DNA from: Incurvaria masculella
Lineage: Eukaryota > Arthropoda > Insecta > Lepidoptera > Incurvariidae
Length of the DNA: 64,000 bases
Reading direction: 5' to 3'
NCBI GenBank assembly: GCA_946894095.1
Contig: OX335645.2
Coordinates: 24,785,680 to 24,849,679, forward strand
The notes below the pieces were generated by a model. That model saw only the letters and a list, made by a program, of their open reading frames with translations. It was not told the origin of the DNA and did no database searches. Below are positions 9,988-21,501 of the stretch, one piece after another. Position 1 is the stretch's first letter. Every line of letters starts with the position of its first letter. The position numbers were made by a program, and so were the translations under genes.

Positions 9988-12708
9988 CTAGTGGTCGTCG
10001 TACGACCAGCGACCGAGGGCCCTCACTCGCTCGAGGACGAGTGGGCAGGGCCTGTTTGTTGTGGCTGCGGGCGGATTTGTGGTGGCTGCGGTGGCGGCAG
10101 GCGGTATTAGGCTGCGCGGCAGCTCTCGTCTTGTGTTTGGCGGCCTAGCGTGGAGGGGCGCTATATTGTGCACTCTCGGGAGGGTCGAGTTATCGGCTCT
10201 CTCGAACATGGCGCCCGCTAGGCGCCCGACGAAGGCGTCGAGCTGCTGCCAGTTAAGGTCTCGGTGGATTCTTGGGCTTGTAGGTGTTTCTTGTGGGTCG
10301 CCGACAGAAGGTGGTACCAGGCCGGGGCTGCGTACGTAAGGCGAGATCTGATATACGTTTTGTATATAGCTATCTTGGCGCGTGTCGGGAGTCTCGAGCT
10401 GAGGACCGGCTGCAGCTTGTACCGCGCGTTCTGGGCGGAGTTTCGTGCTTTGGCAGCGGTCGCTTGCATTGTTAGCCTCTGGTCGATGGCGATCCCGAGG
10501 TAGGTGACCTTAGGTTGCCACGTCAGTTCCTGGCCGAGGAACGTCAGCTTTTTGGTCGCTTTGGCGCTGCCGTGTCCCAGCTTCAGCGCTTGGGACTTCC
10601 CTGCATTGGCTGCGAGGCGCCACTTCGCAAGCCACCCGGGGAGAAGTTCCAGCTGGCGCTGGAGTTTCACGGCTGCGTGACCTGCGTTGAGTGACGTGGC
10701 AACGAACGCTGCGTCGTCAGCGAAGAGGTAGAGGCCGACGTTGTCGGCCTTCGGGATGTCATCTGTGTAGAGGGAATAGAGGCAGGGTGAAAGGCTGCTG
10801 CCCTGTGGGACTCCGGCGGTGATGGGGCGCTCCGACGACAGCTCCTCTTCGACTGCTACCACGAATCGCCTGCCACTCAGAAATGAGGCGATCACCTTCG
10901 TGACTGCCCTCGGTGCTGTGGTGCTCGCCAGCTTGTGGATGAGGCCCGCGTGCCATACGCGGTCGAACGCCTTCTCCATGTCCAGGAAGATCGCCGCCGC
11001 GCCCTCGCTCTTGTTGAGCGTGTTGGTCATGGCGTGGATCATCCTGGTCAGTTGAAGGGTCGTGGAGTGGCCGGGTCGAAACCCGTATTGTTCATCCCTC
11101 GGGTGAAGGTGTGGTAGTAGGCGGCTCAGCAGAAGTCTCTCGAACACCTTGGAGAGCGTCGGGAGCAGCGTGATGGGACGGTAGCTGGCGGCGAGGCTGG
11201 TGTTCTTGCCGGGCTTGGGGATGGCGATGATCTTCCCCAGTTTCCATGTGTTTGGAAAGTGGCCGGAGCGGATGATTCCATTGAACAGCCCCGTCACTGC
11301 CACGATGGTTTTCCGCGGCATGTGTGTCAGGGCTGTGTTGGGGATGTCGTCTTCTCCGGCCGCCTTCTTTTTGTTCAGCCGGCTTATAGTTTTCTTCACC
11401 TCTTGCGGGGTGAAGAAGATGTGCGGTTCGCCGGCTGGGGTGCTGGATCCGAGGAAGGTCGCGGCTTGGTTCTCGATGCGTTCGGCGTGGGGCTGGTCGG
11501 CTGCTGGGTTTGGCTGGAACTGGTGCTCCAGGTGGTCCGCCAGTAGCTCGGCCCTGTCTTTTGCGAGGTAGCGCGGTGTCCCGTCGGCTGCCAGAAGCGG
11601 TCTCACTGGCGCGGGTGTCGAGGAGAGGCTGCGGTTCAGCCTTGCTATGCTGGGGCGGTCGTCCTGGATTGATTCGATGAATCGCTCCCAGCTGTGTCCG
11701 CGGTGTTCGTTGAGTTCTTGCGACACCCTCTCGCAGAGAGCGTTCCATTGGGCCTTCGTGTGGGGACACCGGGTCTCCTGCCAGCGTCTCCGGAGGCGCC
11801 TCTTTTCTTCTATGTGCCTCCTGATGATGGGAGGCAGGTCGAAGCGGGGTGCTCTGGGTGCAACCGGAGTCGAGCTCGCTTCGAGGGCGTCCTGGATGGT
11901 TCGCCGTATCGCTGTGGCGGCGGCCTCGACGTCTTCGGCCGTCGTTACTGGCCGGATGGCCGTTGTAACTTCCAGCTTGTCGGCGAACTGGGTCCAGTCC
12001 ACCCTCTTGCGGGGGCGGTGGGGTGGGGCGGCCGCTGCTGGGCTTGCTTCCAGGCTCAGGATCACCGGCAGGTGGTCCGACGTGAGGTCGTAGTGGACCT
12101 CTTGGGTCAGTAGCTGTCTTAAGTTCTTCGTGATGGCTATGTCGATCACGTCGGCTGTGAGACCCGCCTGGGCCGGGGTCCTTGTAGCTTGCCTGGGGCC
12201 CGAGATCTCGTAGCCGTGGGCTTCGGCGTCGCTCAGCAGGGCTCGTCCACTGGTGTTTATTCTGGAGGAGTTCCACACTGTGTGTTTCGCATTGAGGTCT
12301 CCGGCGATCAGTGTTGCGCAGTCACCCTGCAGTAGTGCGTGGATGTCTGCGACGTGCACGTCGATCGCTGGAGGGTGGTACGCAGCGAAGAGGCGGAGCT
12401 CTCCTCCAGGGGTCCTCAGTTGAATGCCGGTTGCATATAGGGAGGTCAGTGGCGGTGTGTCCACCGGTTGGTGGATAATCCTCCGCTTGACTAGGACTGC
12501 CGTGCCCCTGTAGGCCCGGTTTATTGGCGAGACGTTGTCCGTCCTGTAGATAGTTGGCGAATTTAATTCGTATTTCCGGGCGCAGGTGCGTTTCACAGAT
12601 TAGGGCCACGTCGATGTCCCAGTCTGCGAGGAAGGTGCGGAGGACGCCCTGCTTGCTTCGCAGGCCATCGGCGTTCCAGTTGAGAATACGGAGGCCCCGG
12701 CTATCCAT
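9988..12708 (-). pseudogene. Jockey-type ORF2: endonuclease and reverse transcriptase, frameshifted
   Basis: The start ATG at 12706-12708 overlaps the ORF1 stop (12701-12703), an arrangement typical of coupled translation. The N terminus, LRILNWNADGLRSKQ and ICETHLRP, is an APE-type endonuclease that nicks target DNA. Near 12,550 the frame shifts; the rest continues in another frame with AGDLNAKHTVWNS and TSDHLPVILSL (endonuclease), then reverse transcriptase motifs FLDMEKAFDRVW, GVPQGSSLSP and LFADDAAF. Near 10,310 a second disruption, with apparent loss of some codons, moves the C-terminal part (IHRDLNWQQLDAFVGRL, then FERADNS...) to a third frame ending at 9988. It therefore encodes no functional enzyme. 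Confidence 0.9.
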
Positions 12709-14605
12709 TGAAGGCAGCCAGGCTCGCAGTGATGGCTGCCATCAGCGGCGCCATGTCTTTTCCCTCGTGGGCGAGGGCCAGGATTTGGGTGATTAGCTGC
12801 ATGCACAGACTAATCACGCTGGCTGGAGACTGCCCGTGAGTCGGGGCAGCGGGCTTGGTGGCGGTGGTTTCCTCAGTGGCCGCTGTGTGGCTGACCGTGG
12901 CCTCCCTTGCAGTCGGCTGTGCGGGCAGTGCTGCGGGTCTTGGCGGTTGGGCTGTCGGTGCTAGGTCTGCTACCGTCTTCTTGGTGTTCTTCTTCTTCTT
13001 CTTTTTTCTCTGAGATCTCCCACTCCGGTTCTCGCCAGAGTTGGCGGCCGGACGTAGTGTGGTGGGCGCAGTGGCGGCTGGGGCGCTGGCTTCGGGTTCG
13101 GTACGAGGGCGGGCGGGCAGCGCTGGCCTGGATAAGGCTACCGTCCCGGCCTTGCGGTTGCTGGCCTCGCTGCGGTAGGCAGGGCAGCTTCTGTTATTTG
13201 CGGTGTGCTCACCACCGCAGTTTGCGCAGGTTGGCTTGTCCTCCCGAGGGCGAGGGCATTCCTTGGCCAGGTGTCCTTCGCCGCAGCGTACACACTTGAC
13301 CGGGCGGTGGCAGTTATGGCTGCTGTGGCGGAACAGCTGGCACCTGTGGCACTGGGCTGGGGCGTTCCTCCTTCCTCTCCATGCCTCGACGGTGATGCCG
13401 CGCATGAAGAGGATCTCCTCCAGCTGGTAGATATCCTGCCAGTTGGCCGTCTTCTTCAGTTGCAGGAAGAAGGGGCCGCCCAGCCTGCCTTTGGCTGGCG
13501 GGATGCGGCGGCAGTAGGTAACCTGAAAGCCTTTTTCTTGCAGGTTTTGGGAGACCTCCTCTGGCGTGGTGTCCAGGGGCAGTCCTCGGATGGCGATTTT
13601 GGCGTCCTGTTCGGCCGGGATCGAGTAGGAGAACCAGGCTAGGATCTCCAATCTTTCCAGCTCGGAGAGGTATCGTTGGATGATGCGGTACTCCTCGGCT
13701 GATGTGGGCTCGAAGCGGACGCCTTTGGCGAGCGGTCTCGCGTTGGGAGCGTGGCCGAGGCGGTCCCTCAGAGCCCGGAAGTGGCGCACCCATTCGGGCA
13801 TGCGCTCGACCACTAGTGGTGGGTAGCGAGGCTGGCGGCTGGTCGGAGGGCTGGGCTCGCTGACCGCTGCGGGTGGCGACGTGTCCATCTCCTCTTCTTT
13901 ACTTTCGTCGCCATTTTGTCGGGGCTTCTTTTTTGCTCGTTTGCCGTTCGCTTGTTTGAGGGCGAGCGCGTAGGACGGCGATGGTTCTCCTGGCGGCTGC
14001 GCTGCTGCGGAGGCTTGCGACGCGACCGGGCTCGCTGGGACGAATGTGAGCGGTCGCGCGGCGTTTGGTCGCAGTGCGGCGCTCGTGGTTGCGGGGGTGG
14101 TGCCGGGTGGCGGCGCGGGGCGCGCCGTTGCGGCGGCGGGTGGCGAGGCGGGGCTCGCTGCTGCGAGGGTGAGCTGGCGTGCCTCTTCGGGACGCTGTTC
14201 GGTGCTCGAGGCAGCGGGGGTGGTGGGCGTTGCTGGGCTCGCTGTTGCTGTGGCAAGCTTTGCTGCCGCGGCAGCAATGGCGCCCGTAGATGGAGCGTGG
14301 CGGGGAGATGCGGCCGAGCGGCTGCGTCTCCTCCGGATCGCTTTGATGGCGTCGGCGGAGGCCGGGTACGGCGAGGCGCGAGCGGGCTGGTCGCTCTGCG
14401 TGTCCATCGGAAGCGAGGCGGGTGGGCTGCTTCGTTCGTTGTCCCGAACGGTGAGTGCGGGGACAGGGAGGCGGCTTTTTACGAGGCGCGGGTCGCGCTG
14501 CAACGGAGCCGGTGCGGCGGGTTGGGAGTGCGCGGAGCTGGCGGAGCAAGGGCTCACGCCGCTCAACGCTGCACTCCCGACGCGGTGGGTGCTGCGGTCT
14601 GCCAT
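12701..14605 (-). CDS. Jockey-type ORF1, gag-like nucleic-acid-binding protein
   Basis: Open frame of 634 codons, ATG at 14603-14605. The N-terminal 250 residues are Ala/Pro/Arg-rich and low-complexity. Then comes a domain around PLVVERMPEWVRHFRALRD and EEVSQNLQEKGFQVTYCRRI resembling the PRE_C2HC region of insect LINE ORF1 proteins. After it are three zinc knuckles with spacing CX2CX4HX4C, CX2CX4HX4C and CX2CX3HX6C (CHRCQLFRHSSHNC; CVRCGEGHLAKEC; CANCGGEHTANNRSC). A Lys/Arg run and a Pro/Ala/Thr tail follow. The role is RNA binding and particle formation for retrotransposition. The frame is undisturbed, in contrast to ORF2, so the copy is fairly young. Long antisense frames over this block reflect its GC content. 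Confidence 0.9.
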   Translation of the reverse strand: MADRSTHRVGSAALSGVSPCSASSAHSQPAAPAPLQRDPRLVKSRLPVPALTVRDNERSSPPASLPMDTQSDQPARASPYPASADAIKAIRRRRSRSAASPRHAPSTGAIAAAAAKLATATASPATPTTPAASSTEQRPEEARQLTLAAASPASPPAAATARPAPPPGTTPATTSAALRPNAARPLTFVPASPVASQASAAAQPPGEPSPSYALALKQANGKRAKKKPRQNGDESKEEEMDTSPPAAVSEPSPPTSRQPRYPPLVVERMPEWVRHFRALRDRLGHAPNARPLAKGVRFEPTSAEEYRIIQRYLSELERLEILAWFSYSIPAEQDAKIAIRGLPLDTTPEEVSQNLQEKGFQVTYCRRIPPAKGRLGGPFFLQLKKTANWQDIYQLEEILFMRGITVEAWRGRRNAPAQCHRCQLFRHSSHNCHRPVKCVRCGEGHLAKECPRPREDKPTCANCGGEHTANNRSCPAYRSEASNRKAGTVALSRPALPARPRTEPEASAPAATAPTTLRPAANSGENRSGRSQRKKKKKKNTKKTVADLAPTAQPPRPAALPAQPTAREATVSHTAATEETTATKPAAPTHGQSPASVISLCMQLITQILALAHEGKDMAPLMAAITASLAAFNG

Positions 14606-15579
14606 CTTCGGCGCCGCGTCAGCCGAGCGGTTCGACAGCTAACTGCATGAGTCAGTGCCGAGTCACTGGAGTAGACGCGGCGGACAGATGGCGCTGCGCA
14701 GCGGGACAGCGGTAGCGGAGCGGAGAGCGTGCGTGCAGCGCGCTCGGCGGTCGACACCGGAATGAGGTCCTGAATTCGAATGCGCGTGAGTTTTTATTCC
14801 TTCCCCCACTCCCGACTCAGGACCCATGTCCCACCCGCGCCCATTTGTTTATAAAAGAAATGGTTACACTGATTAGCCAAGATCATTGATACAGCGATCC
14901 AAATAGGAAATATATAATTTATAACTTTCAAATCCTAAATACACGCATCAATGTGCTCACAATTATTCTCAAATGTAATCCTTTATAATGTTTAACTAGT
15001 TTTCATTATTAATTTCAATACCATTCATGCAAAATCAACCAAAATAATATAATTCGTGAAATATGAAAACACCTCAGTCAAAACAAACAAGTATACCAAA
15101 TAATTAATAAAATATGATATAAAATTCATTTCACAATCAATAATATCTTAAAATATGTACATAATTCGCCACAAACTCCACTTCTCTCATCAATGCAGTG
15201 TAGCCTTTCAACCATCGACATAACCAAGTACGTCAATGCTTTCAGCCATGAGGTTCCGTTTTCACCCTTTGGGTACGGAACCCTAATAAGCCCTTAAAGT
15301 AGTTAATGACAATTTCTGAAAGTGAGGGGCTAGTGATGCAAAAACTAGTAAGAATAATCCCTATAAGCAGCCCGGAGCCATCCCTAAGTCCGGAGAAAAG
15401 CTTGAATATATTTGTTTTTTATTGAACCGCATCGTTGAACCGACTTGGAGGTGAATAGGTCGACATTATTCTGGACTTCGCTAAATAGGTGGCTGGCACG
15501 CCAGAAAAAGGAATTTGGTTTGTAATTCGTAAAAGTAAACTGGTTCTAGTTTTATGTGTGTATGCGCTCCAGTAGTTCG

Positions 15580-15985
15580 GGACTTGTTCTCATCTTAACA
15601 GGACGCCACTATGTACATTTTACGTTTCATAGGTTTCGCAGATTTCTAAATGAGTGTGTAGGTGGTTTTAACGTGTCTTTTTTGTCATCTTTTACCCCCT
15701 AAAGAATTTCGAAAAATCCGTTCTTAGCGAGCATTGTGACCTTAAAAGAAAGCTACTGCCAAAACATTTTTTTTTCTGTTCAGTGGTTCGGGAGATTCCG
15801 TGTTTAATGCCAAAGTGTTGTATGAAAATGTGTAAATTTTGGCCTCTTTTACCCCCTTTAAAATCAAATTTTGTAAAATCCTTTCTTTGAGCGTTTTCGC
15901 CGTAAACGGATGCCACTCAGAAATTTTCAAGATTCTAGGTTCAGTGGTTTCTGAAATATCATGATACGTGAGTGTGTGAATAGAA
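15580..15985 (+). repeat. Dispersed repeat family X, uninterrupted copy
   Basis: Shares with 50,385-51,055 the blocks GTGTTGTATGAAAATGTGTA, TTTGGCC, GCCACTC and a TTCAGTGGTTTC block followed by GAGATAT-like sequence. Here the sequence runs straight from TTTAATGCC into AAAGTGTTGTATG near 15,810, where the other copy has a 490-bp insertion. Internal near-duplication of the TTCAGTGGTT block suggests a tandem dimer. No ORF; element type unknown. Confidence 0.75.
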
Positions 15986-17072
15986 ACTATGGAATGAATT
16001 TCTTGTCATAATGTTTCCTTCAAAGTACAGCCTGAGCCCGTAGTCCCAGGTGTCATCTAAATTAACGTTTACGACAAACCGATCGACTAGAATGTAAGAT
16101 GGAATTAAATGTTCGGACCTCATTAAGTAAAGGAGCGTGCTGATTGCGTTCGGCTGTCAGGAGCGCGCGTGCGTCGCCAGCGCGTGCGCCTTCCCCGCTT
16201 GTGCCTTCGCACACTGACACGGCTTCACGTTGTAAGCTTCAACGTTCGTTTTTGACCAACATGTTGAGTCTTGGACCATTTCAATGAGTTTACGAGTTGA
16301 TTTGATTCTTATTTCTGTTTTTGTGTTTGGTGATTGCTGTTAGAACACATTAATAGCATAGTTGAATATCCAAAGCAATAATAATATCAATTACCCTGCA
16401 CATAGTGAGCAACTATTGTTTACTTACATATTATTATCTAAACGTAATTATAAATTTAATAGCCTTTTCAATACGTTAAAATAAGCTATTTTATATTCTT
16501 AGTTTCCATTGTAAATAACTATCCAAGTTATCGAGAAAAAAACTTATCGAGAAAAACTTGGCCTGGAACCATTTTATGATTTAGATTAATAATAGTTGGT
16601 CTTTGAAATTAGAATTCAGGGCTAGTGAATTAAGATTAGTGAATTAAATTTAATTTAAAAATAATACTCTCACCGCTTATATTCTTAGAGTTAACGTGCT
16701 TAATTTGTTTGAATCAATATTAGGCTTGAATTTCAATGGCAAGGCCCATCTAATATAGTATATCTAAATCATAAAATGATTCATTGTCAAGTTTTTCTGA
16801 TAATCATGTTCGCAGAAAAATGCTAATAAGAAAACTAATTATTCACAACGATCACTTATCGGAAACGATTGTTCAAGCTAGGGTCTTATGTCATAAATGT
16901 GCATACGCATGGAGCGAGTAGGGCTACATAACCACTAATTTTTAAAATGTTCATGTTTCCAGGCTTGATATTACTTTTACTAGCGGACGTGGAAGGATGC
17001 CTTCCACGTGCGTTGAGTCTTTGTGATTTCTATTTAACTTCTCGTCTTATTAAGTATTAATTATGGATAATC

Positions 17073-17340
17073 GACCGGGAAGCAAGGACAAATTAATTAA
17101 AGATTCCTGTAAAAAGAACTACTTTACGAATATACTGCAAGGCTAGACCCGAACCAGCAAAACATACCATTCGCGGGTATTGAGTCTAACCAATTTCGCC
17201 ACCTGCTTTATACCCATAATTTGGAATTCTCCTGCAGTCCCTCTTCCCGTAATCAATGCCTCCTACTAACATAGTATTTAAGATTATAATTATGAATTAA
17301 TATAAGTAATAGTATTTAAGAGTCCTTGCTTCCCGGTCGA
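17073..17340. mobile_element. tRNA-like SINE unit between 19-bp inverted repeats
   Basis: TCGACCGGGAAGCAAGGAC at 17,073 is matched by its perfect reverse complement at 17,322-17,340. The interior read on the minus strand resembles 38,455-38,620 and contains an A-box-like stretch (GTGGCGAAATTGGTTAGA) and a B-box-like GGTTCGGGTC, as in tRNA-derived SINEs. The sequence to the right (CACATTCCTTGGAATAAACG) also matches the right flank of the 38.5-kb copy, but in the opposite orientation relative to the interior. Confidence 0.65.
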
Positions 17341-17593
17341 GTATACATACATACATGTCACATTCCTTGGAATAAACGACGTACATGCTTAGTACAAAAA
17401 ATTTAATTAAATGAACACAACATTGGTTGTGATTTCGTGAAATCATAACACTTTTACGGGAAATAGTACGGTTAGATTAGTTAGGTAATGATAATGTCAA
17501 TAAAATTATTTGAATATGTAAATGTTGATTTTTGAGAAATGGTCTGAAAAATATGCAAAAGCATTAAATTCGTGGTAAAAAATGATAACTTAC

Positions 17594-19725
17594 TTCAGAT
17601 CCTCCGCCTGGAATAGGGGCTGTTTCTAATGATTGCTTATGTAGGTATCTAATTTCTTTTTGTAACGTGTCTGCTTGCTTGTTTGCTTGAAAAATTAATG
17701 CTTTAAAACTTTCGAGTTCATTACCATGTGTAACTAAAATATCTTTAAGATTATCCTCATGAAAACGTTGCATTTTCTTGACGCCTTCGTGGTGTTTTTT
17801 CATTATTCGTTTGATATTCGTGTCATATTGCACTTTTATTGCGTTGATTCTAGCGGAAAAGTCCTTTGCAGCTCGAGCTAATGTCATTTCTGACAGCTTT
17901 AATTCCTTTTCATAGTATTCAATTTTATTTAAATTTTTGTAGTCTGGAAAATTTGCTCTAGCAGGATAACAATTGACAATATTTTTATGATTTGTAGTGT
18001 GTGCTTCGACAGAAATTTCGCTGGTAGCCATGTTCGATGTCCTTTTGTTATCTTGAATTGCGCCGCTTGATATCTGGGAGTCGCCGTCATTAACGTCTAA
18101 ATTATCATCTAGGCTAAACTTTACTGCACTATTGAAATGTTTTCTTGTATCTTGAATGAATTGTTTTTTTTGAACATTAATTTCATGCGGAGGTACATTT
18201 TTATCAACATTTTCGTTCAATTTCAATCTATTGCCAAATGTGTCATTTGAGAGTGCACTTTGGGTATTTTTTTTTAAATTTCCCGTAACTGAATATTCTG
18301 TATTTTTTTTATCGACGGGCTTATATTCATTTGGTTTGATATGAAGGTATTTATACTTTAAATTATAAGAACTCGTTGTCGTGTCCTCTATTAGTTCTTG
18401 TCCATGTACGTCAATAATTTCATCAAATATTTTTAAAAAATCTGTCTTATTCTGTAAAAGCGAATATGACCCCATCAATATATTCCTATCTGACAATGTT
18501 AACGATTCATTATTTTCTTTTAAGCACAAAGATAATTTGACCTTTTCTTTGAATATTTTGTCGTTGAAAATAATTGAATTAGTGTCTATTGAGATTTCTT
18601 GTTCATTCATTATTGTCATCTCCAGTTTGTTATCATCTGTCAACGATTGATTCGATTTATTACTATTTTCTATTTCAATTTCCGTTAGTATACATTCTTT
18701 CATTTCCAATCTTTCAGGAACCATGTATTGATTGTAATATTCAGAATTATATTTAGAGTCTTGAAATAAGCATTTAGATGTATTATTTATATCTTGATAG
18801 GTGCTCGAAAGGTTAGTGCTATGTTGGAATAAATCACTAAAAATCCGATTCTGTTCGACTTCTTTTGCAGTGCTTTCAGATCGATAACGAGTATAACTCA
18901 ATTTAGTTTGTGTTTTTTTAACAACAGTATTATTCACACTCCTTTGTTTTCGTTTTTCAATATATTGGTTAATTTTATATTTTATCTCTCTTACTTCGTA
19001 CGAATAATTACATATTTCCTTAACTAATTGTTCAATTTGAATTGGAATTATTTTGTTCAGATTGTTAGTGTTTTGTAGATGAGATAGTTCATTATTATTT
19101 TTTTCATAACGAATGTCTAAGGTTTCTATTCTCTCAGTCAGTCTTTTTTCTAAGTCTGAAGAATATTTCTTCATGTTATCAATAATTAATTTTTCATTGA
19201 ACAATTCGGCTTGAAGACCTTCAATAATTTGTTTATTGCGCTTATTATGTTCATTCATATCGTTTTTCTGTTGAGAAATAATGTTCTCCATTTTTATTTT
19301 CTCTTCAACTGCCTCGTCGTTTTCTTTCATTATGTTAAGGTTTTCTTTTTTGATGATATATTGAGCTTCGTCAGTTTTATCAAGCAGTATTTGTGACGAA
19401 GTCTGAACTTTTAGTAAAGTTTGTTCCAAGCAAGTCTTTAATCGTTGCGTATACAATGTGCAAGACATTTTATCCAACGAGGCATGATGAATTTCAACAG
19501 TTCCTAATTTTTTTGTATTATCATAATTAATTGCATTCATTTGAAATAACTTTAATTCAGTTATAGTTTGTTCTTTTTCTAGTTCCAGTTTAGATGCTAA
19601 CAGGCCATACACCTTTTTCTCTTTTAGGCATTGTAGTTTAGTTGCAGATAATTCATTTTCTGCTGATTGTTTAAATTTATTAAGTCGCTGGATATCTTTT
19701 TCTAAAAGACGAACTTCTTTTGAAT
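17594..19725 (-). CDS. Large coiled-coil gene, exon 12
   Basis: Largest exon, 2,132 nt. Acceptor at 19,726 gives a two-base start (AT|TCA) that completes the codon of the upstream exon; donor GAA|GTAAGT at 17,593 in phase 0. The N-terminal part (EVRLLEKDIQRLN..., then about 250 residues rich in Glu/Lys/Asn) is strong coiled coil. The middle, about 280 residues, is Ser/Asn/Thr-rich and probably disordered. The C-terminal 110 residues, around YYEKELKLSEMTLARAAKDF and KIMKK-type heptads to HKQSLETAPIPGGGSE, are coiled coil again. No start codon is needed because this is an internal exon. Function unknown; probably a scaffold or tether. Confidence 0.85.
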
Positions 19726-20109
19726 CTGAAAATGTTTAAAGAGTTTTATAAATATTTTCATGATGATAAGTGCGGAGTACGGTCTTCGCTAGGGTTGGCA
19801 AAAGACACTAAATTAAATGCTGCATGAAGTTTTGAAGTTCAAAAGAAATCGCCGACTGACGGGAGCGTGTAATTTGATCATCGGCACCACTCGGGCGTAA
19901 GTTCACAGAACATACACAGACTCTATTTCTATAATGAAAATGTTTGGGCTAGATTAGGTATCGCTTAGTGCGAGAAGTCTCATGGTTTGGAACGGAAGGT
20001 AAAACTGTAGGTCCCCTTCCTCTACCATGTGGTAGGACTAAGCCCATCCGGGTTATTCCTACCGCACAGGATGAACCTATGGCTGCAGCGGAAATGAAAC
20101 ATTGTCCTT

Positions 20110-20265
20110 GTTTCCCATCCAGTCAAGTGTAGCCGTGCTCTTAATGGGAAGGTGAAAGCCCGTGGGAGGCATGGCATCTGATTATTTCGGGAATGTGGTG
20201 TATTGACCTAATATCATAACGGTAATTGTGTGGTATTAGCCATCCATGCCAGGTTGCATACAAAA
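20110..20265 (+). repeat. Dispersed repeat family Y, copy 1
   Basis: The block CCATCCAGTCAAGTGTAGCC, then GCATGGCA, ATGTGGTGT, a (C/G)TAATAT/ACCAT motif and GGTATTAGCCATC recurs at 52,595-52,712 in the same order. SINE-like size, no ORF, element class unknown. Confidence 0.7.
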
Positions 20266-20299
20266 GAAGAGGTAGTGATCAAACTATGTTTATCCAGGC

Positions 20300-20835
20300 T
20301 TAAGGTGGCCCAACCCGGCGGGACTAACTCATTCGCGGGCACTGTACAAAACCGTGCTGTTGCGCTCTAGGACCTTCTCTGTTTCAAAGAAAAAGACAGG
20401 CTCCGTGATGAGGAAGATGCAACATGTCCACAATAAAGATAATGTGCACTATGCACATGGTTTGGTAAGATTTACGAAAATGTTGATTTCAAAACGACTT
20501 ATAGCTAAAAGTAAACCACGACCGCTGTAGTCAAAAATATAACAAAAACCAAATAGATTATAAATCTTGAGGTAATAAGCTATATATGATGACTAATCTT
20601 TTTAAGATTTGCTTACTTTATCATTGCGTAATAAACCACCAAAGTTATTGCATAAAACGCGCGAAAAATTCGAACTTTCGGACCTTATAACTTAGAAACC
20701 AAACACAATTTTACAATACCAACGGTCATCAGACATAAAGCTCTTTTGAGCAAAATTTGGATCTCTGATAAGAAATATGGGCGTGATCTTCTTTCCCCGT
20801 TTGTATAGGGAATTGAGCGGGTTGGGCCACCTTAA
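20300..20835. mobile_element. TTAA-flanked MITE with 14-bp terminal inverted repeats
   Basis: Left end TTAA-GGTGGCCCAACCCG (20,300-20,317) and right end CGGGTTGGGCCACC-TTAA (20,818-20,835) are exact reverse complements. The TTAA at both ends is the duplication expected of piggyBac-like or other TTAA-specific elements. Interior about 500 bp, no ORF. A second, truncated copy lies at 48,459-48,850. Confidence 0.9.
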
Positions 20836-20892
20836 CTGTTGAGTATAGAGTTAGGTATTAATACATAAATGTATTATTTTTTTACGACTTAC

Positions 20893-21501
20893 GCTGTTCG
20901 CATAGCTCTTGCAGCTCGAGCAGAGCGTTGACGGCTGCGATGGAGGCGGCGTCGCCATAGGTCTCACTAACTAACGGAACAGCAGCACTGAGCCCTCGCT
21001 GCTCGGCGGCGACGTTAGTGACAAAGTTGGTAGCGGCGTTGACAGTAGCAGCGTCGGCATCAGTGATAATGTCGGTAGCGATGCTGAATTCAGTTTGCTC
21101 GGAGGCAGCTTCGGCGTCAATGATGACGTTGGTAGCGCCGTTGAGCTCAAATCGCTCGGCTGCAGCGTCGGTGTCAGTGATGGCTGCCGTAACGGCACCG
21201 AGTTTAAATCGCTCGGAAGTAGCATCAGCATCAGTAACAATATCGTTAGCGGTGCTACTCTCTGAAAGCTCGGCGGCAGTAAAGGTGTCGATTGCAATGC
21301 TGTTAGCGGTGCTCAACTCAAATCTCTCGATGGCAGCGTCTTCGGCGTCAGTGACGTCGTTTGTAGCCGCGCTGAGCTCAAATCGCTCGGGGGCAGTGTC
21401 GGCACCACTGACGGCGCATAGGAGGTCAAGCATCTCGTCCTCTAGCTGGTTAATATAGTTTTCGAGCATGATAATTTTATGATTTCGTCCCAATACGTTT
21501 T
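20893..21501 (-). CDS. Large coiled-coil gene, exon 11, with degenerate 20-residue repeats
   Basis: 609 nt. Acceptor TTCTTATCAG|AAAACG with a two-base start, donor CAGC|GTAAGT leaving one base; both fit the neighbouring exons (CAT codon across the 3' junction). It opens with a short coiled coil (IMLENYINQLEDEMLDLL). Seven or so degenerate repeats of about 20 residues follow, pattern ERFELSxATNxxTDADAA, acidic and Ala/Thr-rich. It ends in ALLELQELCEQ. The repeats look like a coding minisatellite. The frame reads a stop just past the donor (KS then stop), so retention of this intron would truncate the protein. Confidence 0.8.

Larger units (their letters stand above)
9740..14765 (-). mobile_element. 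Near full-length Jockey-type non-LTR retrotransposon
   Basis: Minus-strand, GC-rich element about 5 kb long: a 5' UTR of about 150 bp, ORF1 (14605-12701), overlapping ORF2 (12708-9988) and a short 3' UTR. The domain order is CCHC-finger gag-like protein, then APE-type endonuclease plus reverse transcriptase, as in the Jockey clade. ORF1 is intact; ORF2 has at least two frameshifts. No obvious poly(A) tail is visible at the low end, and no target-site duplication was found, so the borders are approximate. It lies in the last intron of the coiled-coil gene, in sense orientation to it. High GC contrasts with the AT-rich intron. Confidence 0.9.
14766..17593. other. Intron part with fragments of several repeats
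   Basis: AT-rich intron of the large gene. It holds a tail fragment of the GGCCAAGTGCGAGTC repeat family (about 15,255-15,295), a member of repeat family X (15,580-15,985), a short GC-rich block (16,140-16,230) of unknown nature and the inverted-repeat element at 17,073-17,340. No exon with correct phase and splice sites was found here. Confidence 0.6.

Noticed and set aside
11092..14650. Several long overlapping frames on both strands (up to 394 codons)
   Set aside because: They lie over ORF1/ORF2 of the Jockey element in other frames; the high GC content explains their length, and none shows a domain.
17140..17220. Functional tRNA gene on the minus strand
   Set aside because: A- and B-box-like stretches exist, but no cloverleaf with paired acceptor stem; a second copy shows that it is a SINE-like repeat.
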